Source: Romanomermis culicivorax (taxonomy: Eukaryota; Nematoda; Enoplea; Mermithida; Mermithidae). Taken from it: 64,000 nt of DNA. Position numbers and translations under genes: made by a program. The notes beneath the pieces were generated by a model. It saw nothing but the letters and a program-made list of their open reading frames with translations, did no database searches and was not told where the DNA came from. The stretch lies in NCBI GenBank assembly GCA_963922205.1, contig CAWUHX010000339.1, forward strand, positions 248,001 through 312,000. Direction: 5' to 3'. Positions within the stretch are counted from its first letter, which is position 1, and every line of letters begins with the position of its first letter. Shown piece after piece: positions 12,694 to 25,602 of this stretch.

Positions 12694-15600
12694 GTCATGA
12701 AAAATTGCACATATTAATTCTTTAATTTAAAAAATCATCTGGATTGAATAAGTTTAGTAGTTTTCAAGGGAAACTGAGGAACTGCTTTTTATCTCATCTT
12801 CCCAACCATTTCATGTGGCCTGCTCATTCAAATTTCCCTCACTAACTGGCTTGGAGAAAGTGTTGATTGTGCAAGGTGTCATGAAGATACCAATTCTCTT
12901 TTCACCCAGAATGGGTAAAAGTCTGATTTTAATGACAATCTTGATTCATTCATCATGAAATTTTATTATATTAATTAATATTAAACAAATCAAATACAAG
13001 TAATTTTACCCAATAATTGCTCAGTCAGGATACTTTTCCTCCACTTTTTACTGCATAAAATATATACACTACATCTGTATGTTTCATTGTGTACATTGAG
13101 GAACTAGCATGAAACAATAAGAAAACAGAGTTGAAAATATAATTTTGAATTCCCTGTATTTCCCATGTAAAAGGAGGTGCCAAAATATGGTTGCATTGTT
13201 CTATATTAGACTTCTCCAATTTCATCAGGAATTTCAATAGATATATGCAATTACTGTAATACACAATTTTTTTTCATTTGATAAAATGCATACTTCCTGA
13301 ACCTTCATTGTGTCCACATGATGTCTACATCATATTGCTCACACTTTTCTAGGATAATATGTTATGCCTGGTGCAATTCTTAGAAATCCAGCAAGGTTCT
13401 TTCAACAACCAAAGATCAAAGGGCATGATTTTCCACCTGATTTGAGCTCAGTTTCTTTGCAATTGCGAAACCGAAATCAATGTTGAAAAGAAAAGTTCTC
13501 TTATCAACTTTGTAAGTCTTTTTGAATCACTGAAGCTTTTTTTTGAATTTGAGAATTTGCCTCAGGGTGCAATGAATGGATTCATAAAATTCATTTATGG
13601 TTTTCAGACAGCACTTATACAACATTGGCAAAGTGCAAATGTGAATAACTTTCATCTTGAACATTTCTTCTCCCTGAAATCATTAATCTTTGGAAGAGTT
13701 CTGTTCATCTCATACATGAATATTCAGATCCTAAAAGTGTTTACAAGTTCATATTCTTTATGTCCCCTTAGCCACATATAAATTTTTTCTCAAGATGTAT
13801 TGAGAATTTCACCCTTATATTCTGTTTTTTCTAGTTTGTAACTGTAAAGAATAGGAAGCTAATCATGTTCTGCATTTCAATGCATTCCTTCTATTCCTCT
13901 AAAGCACCAACTGGCAGCATATAAATGAGGCAGATGAAAAAACTCGTCCCCAGGTCATAGAAGCACTGAGTTTATAAGATGCAAGTACTCAACAGTCCAA
14001 ATATATATAAAAAATTTTGAATATATGTCCAATAAATTTTTTGAAGTAAAAAAAATTGAAAAAAAAATTTGAAAAAAGTAAAAGAAAATTTTGAAATAAA
14101 AGTAAATTTTTCGAAGTATCTCAAATTCATGATTAATGGTTTTCAATCATGCATGCGTAGGGTGAGTGCCATCATTTGAGAAAGATTAATTATGATCCAA
14201 CATCAAAGTGCACTGTACCAAAGATATAGGGTATCGTGAAATTAGCAATATGGGTACATAAACCAAAAAATAGACAATGACGCCCCCCGGGAATATTAGA
14301 AACTATTTCACCCAAAATCTAGATACCTTGAGGGTGTGCATGAGGCTGAATTGCATCAGTAAAATTTCATTGATATGAGGTACCACTCAATGCACTGTAG
14401 AGGGCATTGCATCAAAACTTTGCCCTGTAGGATTTTGAAAATCATGCTGTTGCCACTCAGTCTTCATCAAAATGAGAGTATACACCATATCACTAATATA
14501 ATCTCGACATTATTGTAAAAATTTGAAAACTTCAAGTTATCCGCCACATGAGATATGATCCAGAAAATCTGAGTGGAAGAGGAAGTTTCACCTGTTTGAG
14601 AATTCTGTGCTTCTGGCTGGTGGATTCTGGACTATCTTTTTTGCAGATGGGTACTACTCAGAACAACCAATATTTTGTTTATCTTCATTTTAAAATTAAA
14701 CTAACTATGAGTGTGGTATAGAGGAAAATTTAAAATCAAAGTTTGAGGTACTATCAAACCAGATTCAAATTTACTCATGAATTTACTGATGAAATTCGGC
14801 CCCATGCACACATACAGACTCTCTAGATTTTAGGCCCAACAGTTTTTGAGATTCTTGGGGGGATGTTTTTGACTATTTTTACATATCTCTTCAAATTTAC
14901 ACTCTTTTCAGGGTATCCTGCATCCTTGGTACAGTAAACTTTGCTGTAGGCTCGAAACTTTTTGTCATATCATGGCAATACATCTGTCTTTCCAATTACA
15001 TGATGAACACTGAGACCATCCTATAGTTGAATTGAAAATAAAAAACGACTTTTTTTCTCAATGAAAAATCGTTTGTTTTTTATCATTCATCATTCAAGAA
15101 AAGCTTTCTTGTCTCATTAAAATTAGATAATTTTGTTAGTTGAATCTGGATTTCAGGTTTGCTAATTTCCAACACTTCATTTCAGACATTACCAACTGCA
15201 GCTTGGGTGTGAAACACTTCCATTAAAGTTGAGACAGTTGTTCGAAAAAAAGTTAAAGTCAATTATAATTTTGAAGAAAACATTTGAAAACTGAACATTG
15301 TATTGATGTATGCTGCCAAAAAAATTAAAATATTGACCAATGTGTGTATGGACGAGATGGACAACTCTTCAATGCTTACTACAGTTTGTTAAAACTGCAA
15401 ATATAAGAATTCTGAATGACATTTGTGTTGAGGATAAAAATTTATTCAGAAATTTCCATGAATTCACAATGAAGTGAAGTAAAATTTGTGTCAATTGTTT
15501 TGAAATTGTTAGCTCCTTTTAATGAATTGTTTTGGAATTAAACCTATTTCTTTAAAAAAAGAGAAACATTGTGATGGCTTTTGGAAAAATCTGTTAGTTC

Positions 15601-16504
15601 AATTTCATGTCCAAATTTTAATAAATTACCATCTAGAATTTACTGATTTTTTAAGCTTATAGGTTAAAGTCATCTGACTAGTCAAAACCATGAGTCAATG
15701 GGAACTGTATGAAATTATACATAGTACTAGTAGTAAGGAGACCCCACTCAGGCTGCCCTGAATGCCCAAGGATTCCGTCTGACTATTGTTGGGATCATCC
15801 CCTAAAATTTTCATTTTATCTACCTCGAAATTGTTCTTTTCATTTGAACAAGATGATGCAGTAGTTTTTGATCAATTTCAATCATACAAGGACATCATGC
15901 TTTTTCAAGCTCCCAAACTAGCAGCTGACCTAAACAGAAATTTTTTCTGCAGCATTACAACACTGAATTCCACATGACATGCATTCTTGATATAGGAATT
16001 TACACACCAGAATTTGTGCCCATAGGATATGTAGTTGGAAGTGTCAGGCATAATGAAGGCATAACTTTATAATTTTCCTGCTATCTGGGTGGAAATGAAC
16101 AGACCAACCTGATGTGAGTGTACTTATACTTGGTCGTTAAGAAGTACACTACTTGCAAATCGAGTTTCAATTGGAAATTGCTTCCACAATATAGTGTACT
16201 AGAACAAATTGCTTGAAAGCAAATCCTCTGCCCTTGACTCCAGGACTTCAATGCTAATCACCATGCACCTAGGGTCGGGTCACACATACTCGCCTGACAC
16301 TATGCTGTTATTAGCTCCTCATCATGCATCTAGCACCTCATGCACACACCATATTTAGCTGATTCATTATATGCCTAATGGTACAGTAGTAGTACAATCC
16401 TCTAACTTTTTCCATCTCACATATAGGTAAGGAAGACCTTGTTTTTGCTGCACATAAGTTCATATTTTGTCTCCTTGGATCCTCAACCAAAAATTTTCAC
16501 CACA
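12694..16504. other. non-coding stretch with an A-rich tract
   Basis: No coding signal is recognised. About 14040-14115 is A-rich low-complexity sequence (repeated GAAAAAA and AAATTTT blocks). The remainder is ordinary AT-rich DNA with stops in all frames. Confidence 0.45.
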
Positions 16505-17289
16505 TGTCGTATATGCGGTTGTATGCCCTCGGCTACCTAGCTGCGGTTCTCGGGAGATCCAATCTGGTACGGCCCCTGACGCTAACCCGGTACTAGATAC
16601 AATCCTACTGCAGGTCACAGAGACTTGAGGAACAAGGATATTTATTTTGGAACTGACAAAAGTGTAAATACAACTGTGAGCAAGTGATAAACGGAATACA
16701 AAATGCCAAAGTATGAACACGACGCTGATTTCCTCCCTAAGTCGCTGACCCTTCTTTCTGTCCCTGTGCACAGAGCCCCAGGGACTTTCGGGTATCTTAA
16801 TCCACGACCTAAGCTGAAAGCTTGCCCAAAGACAAAACAGTCTACCTAACTCCTGAAAAACCACTCACTAATCTCCTTGATCAAGATTGAACGTCGAAAA
16901 GCTCCTCAGGCCGTGGGAGTCCTCAAGATGAATCCGCGACGCGAAAATCAAAACAAACAATAATGTGAACGGCGAATGCGTCCTCAATCCTTCCTCAGTC
17001 GCCGCAAGTCTTCTCCGAAGACACAATAATAAAAACGGCCGGACGAAAATAATAAACGAATTAAGAATGAAAAAATACACTGCAATGCGCCTAACATCAA
17101 CTTGCATGTATTATGCAAAACATTCGCGCCCACCATTTATTTGTTTTTGGACCAAAAATGTGTGGCACAAACCGTTTTGTCGGTTTGTTTACTTAATAAA
17201 AATTGGAGCTACTTTGACAACAAAGAGCTCTAGAAAATAAAAATATAATAAATAGAGGACCAAAGGTCAGAGGAATTGACCCTCTGACA
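16505..17289 (-). mobile_element. LTR of a retrotransposon (solo, or 5' LTR with truncated interior)
   Basis: Read on the minus strand, the segment begins TGTCAGAGGGTC and ends CATATACGACA, the TG...CA form of an LTR. It is less AT-rich than its surroundings and has a polyadenylation signal, CAAAATAAATATCC, near its 3' third. Two bases past the 3' end comes TGGTGAAAATTTTTGG, which starts with TGG as a tRNA primer-binding site would. Only a short leader-like piece follows, and no gag or pol and no second LTR copy are visible. The frames at 16460-16864 and 16868-17107 lie within this LTR and are not taken as genes. The exact ends are inferred from the TG/CA rule. Confidence 0.55.
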
Positions 17290-17395
17290 CACACCAGGAT
17301 CTTTTGGATTAATGATTCAATTGTGCTTTTTGTGTTGAGAGAATGGATCCTTCATGAAACTGAAATGTATCACATTGAATTACAACAGATTGAAG

Positions 17396-17530
17396 TGGTG
17401 GGAGTAATTCGAAAATCTGGCTTGAGTAGCCCAGCATTTATTGTCAGTGCTTGCAGCAAGCATTCCATGGGAACAAGTTTTTAGTGCAGCTGGCAAGATT
17501 TATGAAGGTGAGAAATCAGTTGCATATTAG
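17396..17530 (+). pseudogene. hAT transposase C-terminal (dimerisation) fragment, decayed
   Basis: Frame +2 reads WWE-stop-FENLA-stop-VAQHLLSVLAAS, then IPWEQVFSAAGKIYEG. The pattern WW...LA..A...L...ASIP.E.VFSAAGKIY is the signature of the hAT-family dimerisation domain at the transposase C terminus. Two internal stops show it is dead. The sequence CATCCCTGCA at about 17811-17820 is a plausible terminal-repeat end just downstream. The rest of the transposase is not recognisable upstream, where the LTR at 16505-17289 lies, so the original element was probably interrupted or 5' truncated. Confidence 0.6.
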
Positions 17531-20218
17531 AATGGCGGAATGTACAGTTTTCATGAAATATAATTTGCCATTGATGAATTACAAATTTTAGTTGATTGTT
17601 TTTTGCAGGTTGACTCAAATTTAAAGATACTTTTGAATTAGATAATCCATACAAATGAGATTGAAAGTCATTTATAACAATGTACCTCAAATTAAGAATG
17701 GATTCATATTGGGTCTAAAATTTTGGCCAAGACTACTGGATCTGAATCTGGAAAATCAGTCAAGTTGAATCTTAATCCAGAAAAAGAGACCAAATCTGGA
17801 ATTTTTCTCATCCCTGCACAGAACATTGCAATGTGAAACTATATGACTCTTAATGGAACTTACTTTACAATTTTTTCATGTCATGCTCCTTTTACGAGCT
17901 AAGGTGTATGAAAAATGGCCAAAAATTCTCTCTTTTGACTTGTTGGATGTTCAGTTTTTAGAACAAGAAGAAAAAACAGTAGATCTTATCTGATTTTCCT
18001 AGCACTGGGATGAATGGACATTAGAATTTCTTTAACACACAAAGGTACTGCTGCCACGTGAATTTTTTAATCCAGAATTTTGATAAACATGAGCTAGTTA
18101 GCTCAGTTGATGCTTCTATCCAAATCTGAAGTCAATAGCTTTTTAAGCATCAATGATTGAGTCAACCTCTAAGCAGTTGAGAGAAAACCAATGCAGTGCT
18201 TTAGAGATTGGAATCTTTCGATGAATTCATTTATTAATATATCAATATTTGATTTGACTTACAGACAAGGCTTTCTGTGAGTTCTTCTGTTAGAAAGCAA
18301 ATAAAGTTATCAGTTTTCTTCATTAAAGTTGTAGAGTTCGAAAATGCTCGATTGTCCATAAAGCTCTCACCTTACCAGTTCATGTGCATGAAATAAAATC
18401 TGAAAATCTTTGCAGCATTCAAATCTGCATCAGTATTTAAAAATTTAAAGAAAACATGGAAAACTTCCAGTGTTTATATGCTTAGAATGAGCCCAAGCAT
18501 CTTAATACATTTGTGGAGATTATGCCTTCTATACTGCTTCATGAAATCGTTCATTCATTATTCGGCTGCACAAAAATTTCAAATATTGAAAATCCATTTG
18601 GTAGTCAAGAGCAGCTATACCCATTGCCTCTCAATGTCATTTCATTTGACTTTTTAGACAAACCTACAATGTTACTCAAATTGCTAAATTGTGTTCAATG
18701 ATATGGCCTTCTTATCAGCTGCACCACAAATGGAATTATCAGTCCCTCAGATTCCAAAATTAAGTAGACTTAGAATAGTAAAATGTGAGTTTCATGATCA
18801 TGTATGTCTTCTGCAGTTGGACTAAACTATACCTATCATTAACTGTTTATAATTTTTAGTTCTTGTGAATATTATGGAATATTCCCATTATTTGTCAGCT
18901 GAGTTCGAAAGCTCGGACTAAATCGAGAAGCACCCCAAGTTAATATTAGAATCTGTCAAAGGCTCCACAAATATTGTGTCTAATCAACAAATTGTCTGTT
19001 CAAAACTGTTGTGTTGCATATTGTATTCTGACACCTTGGTAATTTACTCTATGAGCTTTTAATCTTCTGTCCATCATCAAGTGGAATGGCAAATGAATGT
19101 AGATCAGCTTCCAATTGACATGAACAGGCATTGATTAAATATTGTGACTGAAGTATATCAGTTAAGGCAGACATTTTTCATTCATAACATGTACAATTAT
19201 GAGATTTGGTGATGCAAATATCATTTTCAGTCCAACATTGGAAAAAAAATTATTCAATATGCATCTTAAGTGGATCAAGAATGGATCTATGAATTTTGAA
19301 AGAAAACTTCCAAAATTCTTTTTAATGGCAAAACTAATGAGTACTGGGTTTATGTTGGATGCGAAAGATGGCAACAAAAACTGAGAAGACTGTGTCTCAT
19401 CACAGTGATGAATGGTTGAATAATCAGTCCTCTATTCAAAACCAAGCAATAGCTGAAAATTAAAATTGATGTAATAAAATACAAAGACAGAAATTGGCAA
19501 ATTGAAAACAAATCAAGTGACACAGATCCAAAAATATTCTTGTTCGTAGTTTGTGTAACACTTTCACTGATGAAAAAGGTAATATATGGCAAGTAGAACA
19601 TATTGATGCAATTGTTTTCCAATTTTTAATGAATCAAAATATTCATTTTCTACAGTATATATGTCATCTAATTAGTATAAAATCATGAGTTGTTTTAGAG
19701 GAGGCTAAAAATTTTAAATGAGCCTAGTAATACCTATATTTCAATGTAAATGTAACTTATATTCCTTTGTAGAAAGTTTGCCATTTGCACCAGATAGTGG
19801 ATCTGACTGATATAGTGGATGAGCACAATGTAGCCTAGAGATGTTACAGCACAGGTCAATAGTACACATGGACAATAGCCTGCAGGGTCATAAAAGCTCA
19901 TGGATGTTGAGGTGCATTTGGGAAAACTGATTTTCTTGGGACATAATTCCCTGATTTTCAATGAACACGAATTTTGATTTGTTTTTGAACATAAAAATAT
20001 ATTAAGCAAGCAGCTTTGTTTTAAAAGCTGACAAAAAAATGTGTGTGTCATTCTGAAGGTGAGTCAGAAATTCAAGATGAATCGGAAAATAACCAATTGA
20101 AACAATTTGAATAACAGGTTTAAAGGTCATATATTTACAATTTTTGGTTTTTTTCCAACCTTTGTATGAATGATTTGGCATACCTCATACTTTTACTCAC
20201 ACAGTGTTTTAACATGGA
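17531..20218. other. non-coding stretch
   Basis: Apart from the possible hAT end near 17820, I see nothing here beyond AT-rich sequence and short frames without domain features. Confidence 0.45.
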
Positions 20219-20720
20219 TTAGAGGTAAATGCATTAGAGCAACTGAATAAAAAAATATCAGTAATTAGAGAGTGGAGGAACAATAAGACATAAAAAGAAT
20301 AAAAGGGAAAACACAAGAAAATGAAAACAAAGAAAGAAGATATTTTTTCAAACATAGGAGATGGAAAAGTTTGAAAAGTGAAATGAAAAAACAGAAAAGG
20401 GAAGAAGAATAAACTGTAAAAATACTTGATGGTGAAAATATGATTGGGCTTGAAAATATCCAATGTTATGGAAAAATGTGAAGAAAGCATTTTGGAGCTG
20501 AAATATGGTTATTTTTCAAATTAATTTATTTTTGGCTTTCCTATTTTACTCTGTACTAGTGTTTCTGTGCTCTATTGATACATGCTCTACTGTCTGTGCT
20601 CTCTTTTGTCCTGTAATCTAATTTCCCTGCAATGTGATGTCCTGCACATTAATGTCACTGTGCTCAATTGTCCTGCACTCTAATGTCTCATTGTCTAATG
20701 TCTTGGTACTATGGTATTGC
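20219..20720. mobile_element. foldback-type element with minisatellite arms
   Basis: The right arm (about 20560-20720) is a degenerate minisatellite built from CTCTAATGTC, TGTGCTC and ATTGTCCTGC blocks. The left arm (about 20225-20290) carries the same motifs inverted: GCATTAGAGC, ATTAGAG and ACAATAAGACAT. The core between them is purine-rich (GAAAACAAAGAAAG). Arms made of inverted short tandem repeats around a simple core are characteristic of foldback elements. A second copy of the core edge and right arm lies at 53510-53798. Confidence 0.55.
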
Positions 20721-23440
20721 AGTTTATTACTCAATATATGACTTCTTCTTATGTCTTTGTCAACAACATAAAAAATATCTATACATATGTGGATATCTGA
20801 TGGTGTAAAAAATATGGAAATCTGGATAAGGGAATTAATCTGATGCACATCACTAAAAAGATTGGACCATGATAGTGAGTTATTGCACACTATATACAAA
20901 AAAAACCATGTTGTCTTAATCGACATAATTCACTGAAGCATAGGGGGCTGAGCTGCTACAGATGCAGGACAAGAATTGAACAACAAATTTTTTGGGGTAT
21001 CAGCTTTTTGGTTGATGAAAAAAGAAGTTGGTCAATTTTGAACATAAAACACTAACAGGTACAGAAGAATGATATTGAATAAATCTATAAAGATTTCTGT
21101 TTTGGAGTTGACAGATAGGGTAAGTTCCTGAGGCAATTTCCAATACAATATCCTAAGAGCAAAACACATCTTAGATTGATCATTTTTTGTTTGAAGTTAG
21201 CAACTAATTAGTTCCTGTAATTAATTTGAAAGTCACAACAAAGTATGCTGCTTATGCAAGTGTGAAACAAGCTGGAATAGTAATCTATATGACAGTGTGG
21301 CTGAATCTAATAAGCAATCAGAAAGTACAAACTTGGAAAAAGACTACTGATGATGCATTTCATCACCATTAGCCTGTAGATTTATGTATTTGGTATTATG
21401 TGGGCATTCGACCAAGAGACCCATTTCAACAAATTATCCAGCCCACCAGGGAGTTGGAAATTCACAAAAAAAGTAAGTAACAGTTGTCAAAAAGTAACAC
21501 AAATTATATGAGCAATTCCCTATATCAGACAAAAATTCAGTTTTCAGGCAACACCAAAGCAGCTATCTGGTAGTGAATACTTATTCAATATGCCCTGATC
21601 ACCCAAAAACTTCAAACTACTCAATTTGCAATGTTAGTAGGTTTCTCTATGATTGTAAAATAACAAGCCTTATTCAAGTTTTCAACAATTGATTCCTAGA
21701 CTTGAATTATGGAATATACATATTTGCCTATACGACAGAAAAAAGTAACATACATGAACAATCTTTGAGGAAGATTTAATTGTCCAATTCTGAGTTTGTG
21801 ATGATCATATTGAGCTTTCTCAGTTTCAGATTCCAAGTGATGCTTCAATACTAATGGTGAAAATATTTCATGTGAATTTTCTTCATTCAAATCATTCTCC
21901 AAATTTTTCCAGTCATACACATCTAACGTAGCTTATTTTTCTGAACCAAAAGTCGAACTTTGGAGAAACTTTTCAACTAACTATAGGAAAAACTTATCAT
22001 GTAGAGAAAACAATACCAAATGGCTGAAAGTGCTGGAAGAAGATATGATGTACACCACTGTGGCCACTGTGGCTTCTGGGAAATAAACTGTCACATATTT
22101 CTTCTTTAAAGTTTTTGTCATTGCATCTATGTATCTGATGGTTAGTTGTACACTGCATAGGGTATTGGCTGGACTAATGTGGAAGCTAAGAAAATGTGGA
22201 TTAGCTTAGAGAGTAGGTTGAATGAGTACTTTTTTATGATGATGGTACAATTTCCTGTAGCTGTTTCATTAATGAATTGGTAAATGTCCTTGTGAACTTA
22301 TATCAGACTTACACATGAGCAATTTCCTGCATGCTCAGCACAGCCACTATTGACCCATATGTCTATAGCAACGAGTATATTTAAGTTTTCTAAGTATGCC
22401 ACTGACTCGATTTGAAAATAGTACATGCAGTTCGATGTTATCTACAAAAAACTATGCCTAAATATTCAAAATAATAAAAAAATGCAACAATCAAGGAATG
22501 GAATCACCATGAAAAATTTTTCTGATCATCAGTTATCCAAACAAAATGGCAATTAGATATCAAAAGTATGATGCAGGTTATAAAATAAATGGAAATAAGA
22601 ATAATAGTCTATAATTGACTAGGCAGAATGCTTATTGAGGATTTGTTGTCTATTGAGTAATCAAATACAAATTGAAGAACAATGCTACCAGATAGAAGAA
22701 TGACTTAATTGAGACTGTGACTTAATCACACCAGTGGACACTCCACATGAAGACCATGTTAAAATAGTCAAGACAAATGGTTGAATCAACACAGATGCAG
22801 AAAGTGCATAGAGTACACAACAAAAATTTTTCATGACCCAGCAAAGATTTAATTGCCAAGATGAATTGATAGTCTGCTATCGCATTGCATATATACATTA
22901 CTCTTGGTAAAATAGTTACATTACTCTTGGTAAAAATAAAGTAGAAATATCATTCTCTTGTAGATGACAAAGAATGTGCAAGTTTGATCCACAATATCGA
23001 AAAAGATGGCTGGATGAATTCTGTGATAGAAATCATGCAGTGACTAAGCCAACTTGGAATGCCTTAATTAAAAAACAATTGTTAAGACTGAAACGGACAT
23101 GCTAGAATATTTGTGTACTCTACAGCTCATTTGAAAATGAGGAAATGGATGAATAATGTCAGCTTGACATCCAATAACACAGGGAATCAAAAATTCCCCA
23201 GTCTTTATTTTAGTTGTATTATGTTAAATAATTATAAACATTATGCAGCAGACATAGCACAACCCACTGGAGTCCTATGCAATATCATGGAAAAGGTTCT
23301 TTCCAAAGAGACATCACAGTAACTGGTGAATAATGGACGGTTGTATGCCATAATAATTTTCACCAGTGAAAACCCTTTTAAACAACATTTTTCTCATAAG
23401 ATTGTCTGGATGATGAAAATTTTCACGTCTTTTTCATCAA
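20721..23440. other. non-coding stretch
   Basis: No gene is supported. A short direct repeat (ACATTACTCTTGGTAAAA, twice) lies at about 22889-22936. Confidence 0.45.
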
Positions 23441-23700
23441 CTTTTTACCCGACTTTCACTTTACCCACTTTCAGTAATCTCGAGTTGATAAAATGGATGG
23501 TAAAAAAACAGTTACTCTCAATTTTACCTGCATTTAACCCATCATTTTTACCCACGATTTTACCCAAATTTTACTTGGCTTTAACCTGAGATTTTACTCG
23601 AGTTTTATTTGCCCACGATTTTACCTGAGATTTTACTCGACTTCTATTTACCTAAGATTTTACCCACCATTCTACCCACGCTTAACCCACATTCTGTAAT
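23441..23700. repeat. TTTTACCC minisatellite
   Basis: Degenerate tandem repeats of a unit close to CCCACGATTTTACC fill this block. Examples include ACCCACGATTTTACC, CTGAGATTTTACTCGA and AAGATTTTACCCACC. The unit is variable and no clear inverted partner was found upstream, so I call it only a minisatellite. It may be the arm of a decayed transposon, like other elements in this window. Confidence 0.65.
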
Positions 23701-24426
23701 TTGGGCCTAACAGTGAACTAGAAATAACGTAAGTGCTTCAAGTCATTTTAAATCCAGAGTCAAGCCTTGGAGAATTTTAATATTTTCAATTTTGAAATTT
23801 ACAAATGCATTTTTGCCCAAAATGACGGACTGAATCAGAAGGGTTGTATGAATTTCGGTCAGACTGAGCAACTTGGCTGGAAAAATTGGGTAGCATGCAG
23901 TCCCAAATTTCCTTGCTGTATACAAAACAAAATCTATCACAGATAGTTTCCTCTACAAATCAGATAACATTTAGCTAATTAAATATAACAGATAAAATAG
24001 AAGTCCAATAGGTTCAAAGAACAGAAATCAAATTTTAAATTGCTGTGAATGCAAGAAACCAAAAGTTCGAGAAAATAAGAGGAAAACAATCCAAAGATTT
24101 GCAGATGTTTTTGATTAGAGTAATACGCATGCTCAGAAGCAATGGGTTGTGCAAGTTCATTTTTGAACTTTTTCGTAGATTTTATTACGGACCTTCATGA
24201 AATGGCAGGTTGAGAAAAGTGCCTTGAGGTGATGGGAGCTGGAAGAAAAATCAAGTTTGGGTGCTGGACAAAATGCAACAATTAACTATTTTGCCCATAA
24301 GTGCAGTCAAAAAGTGTAATCTTGTAGATTTGTGTAACATGTGCTCCTGAAGAGTTATGCCCAGGGTTCAAGTAATTGCTCTTTTGTTTTTTACATTAAC
24401 CATCTTAATATTTGATTATCTTCAAG

Positions 24427-24514
24427 CAATCTAGAAGTTGGACAAGATAATAAAGCCACCCCAGAAAGCGATGCTGAAGATTCTGATAATGAGTTATCAA
24501 TTTTCTCAAAATAA
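24427..24514 (+). CDS. possible terminal exon with acidic C-terminal tail
   Basis: A pyrimidine-containing acceptor (TATCTTCAAG) precedes an open frame of 28 residues. It ends ATPESDAEDSDNELSIFSK and then a stop codon, which overlaps an AATAAA polyadenylation signal at 24510-24515. Acceptor, acidic serine-rich tail, stop and polyadenylation signal in that order look like the last exon of a plus-strand gene or transposase. No upstream exon was identified, and the Gypsy LTR begins only 200 bases downstream. The family is unknown and a chance frame is possible. Confidence 0.3.
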
Positions 24515-24709
24515 ACTTTAATAACTTTTGGTTTTCCTGGTATTACTTGTTATTAAAAGTTATATGTCCTTGCTTTTTTTAAAAGAAATTATATGAGACA
24601 AGAGTGATAAGTTCAGAAATTCTAACTTCGAACCTCGTTAAAGATATTCCACTCTAACTTAAGAGAAATAATTGAATTCCTGCTACAAGAAACTGATTTT
24701 TTTAATAAG

Positions 24710-25311
24710 TGTCAGGGGCTAGTGACCGAAAAATGTATGTTGTTTTGAGGTGAGAAAGCCTGTTGTTTAATGAACAAAAAACTTACTGGTTTTTCGATAA
24801 ATTTTCATATAAAAATCCACGGACAAAATTCGACTGAAGAACGTCGTTTTAAAAATCATAATCACTATCTTTTCAACGAAACACGAATGTCCAAATTGTC
24901 CATTGCCTCAAGGTTTTATTCTGCTTTTTATCAATTTAGGTCATGTTCTTCGTTAGTTGACTAAAAGTACCTGAAGTTTTTAATCTTTGTATGAAAGAAT
25001 GCCTCTTATCTGTTTACTTGTTTACAGAAAAATATGCTTAAGTGAGAATTATGCATCATTGGTTTTGTGGTTTAGTTTTGTGACCTTCAGTATCTATGTA
25101 CCTAAAGTTTCACTATAAGTTTCATATTGTCCACAAAAATGTAGATGAAGTTTAGACTGGTTATTTCTGGTTCAAGGTTCGGCAAACGGTGCTTCCCATA
25201 AGTAACAAACAAACATTTAAAAAATATAAAAAAGATATAAAGAAGTAGATGACAAAAAGAATGTGCAATAAGGCTGCTTCTTCGTGGCATGCCGCGTCTA
25301 TAAATCAAACA
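24710..25311 (-). repeat. Gypsy 3' LTR
   Basis: On the plus strand it begins TGTCAGGGGCT and ends ATAAATCAAACA, so in element orientation it is TGTTTGAT...CCTGACA with the standard TG/CA ends. It matches 39645-40230 closely through the shared GTGACCTTCAGTAT and GCAATAAGGCTGC segments. The small differences between the LTRs mean the insertion is not recent. Confidence 0.85.
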
Positions 25312-25326
25312 TCCTCCTTTGACGAA
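25312..25326 (-). promoter_or_regulatory. Gypsy polypurine tract
   Basis: Immediately inside the 3' LTR the minus strand reads TCAAAGGAGGA followed by the LTR start TGTTTGAT. A purine run next to the 3' LTR is where plus-strand DNA synthesis is primed. Its position fixes the true LTR edge at 25311. Confidence 0.65.
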
Positions 25327-25602
25327 GTGAGTTCTGAAATTTTACAGCTCTGGTGATTTTGTTCGTTCAATTGGCATTTCTCCATCTTTTTTGCGGTCAA
25401 AGGTTTTATCGTTCTATTGTTGTTGCGATTCAAGTGAGGTTGACAAAATTTGGTTCGATTTACGTCTTTAGTTTCTTGTCCATTTGGCCTAGTTTTATTT
25501 TCGATAAGTATGTTGGCATAGTTGAGTTTCAAGATTTTGTATGGGCCATCAAAAATAGATTTGAGCTTTTTTTAGTCCTTTTGTAATCGTTTCAGATTCT
25601 TT

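Noticed and set aside
16460-17107. Minus-strand frames of 134 and 79 codons
   Set aside because: They lie inside the LTR-like segment and have no domain features; explained by its lower AT content.
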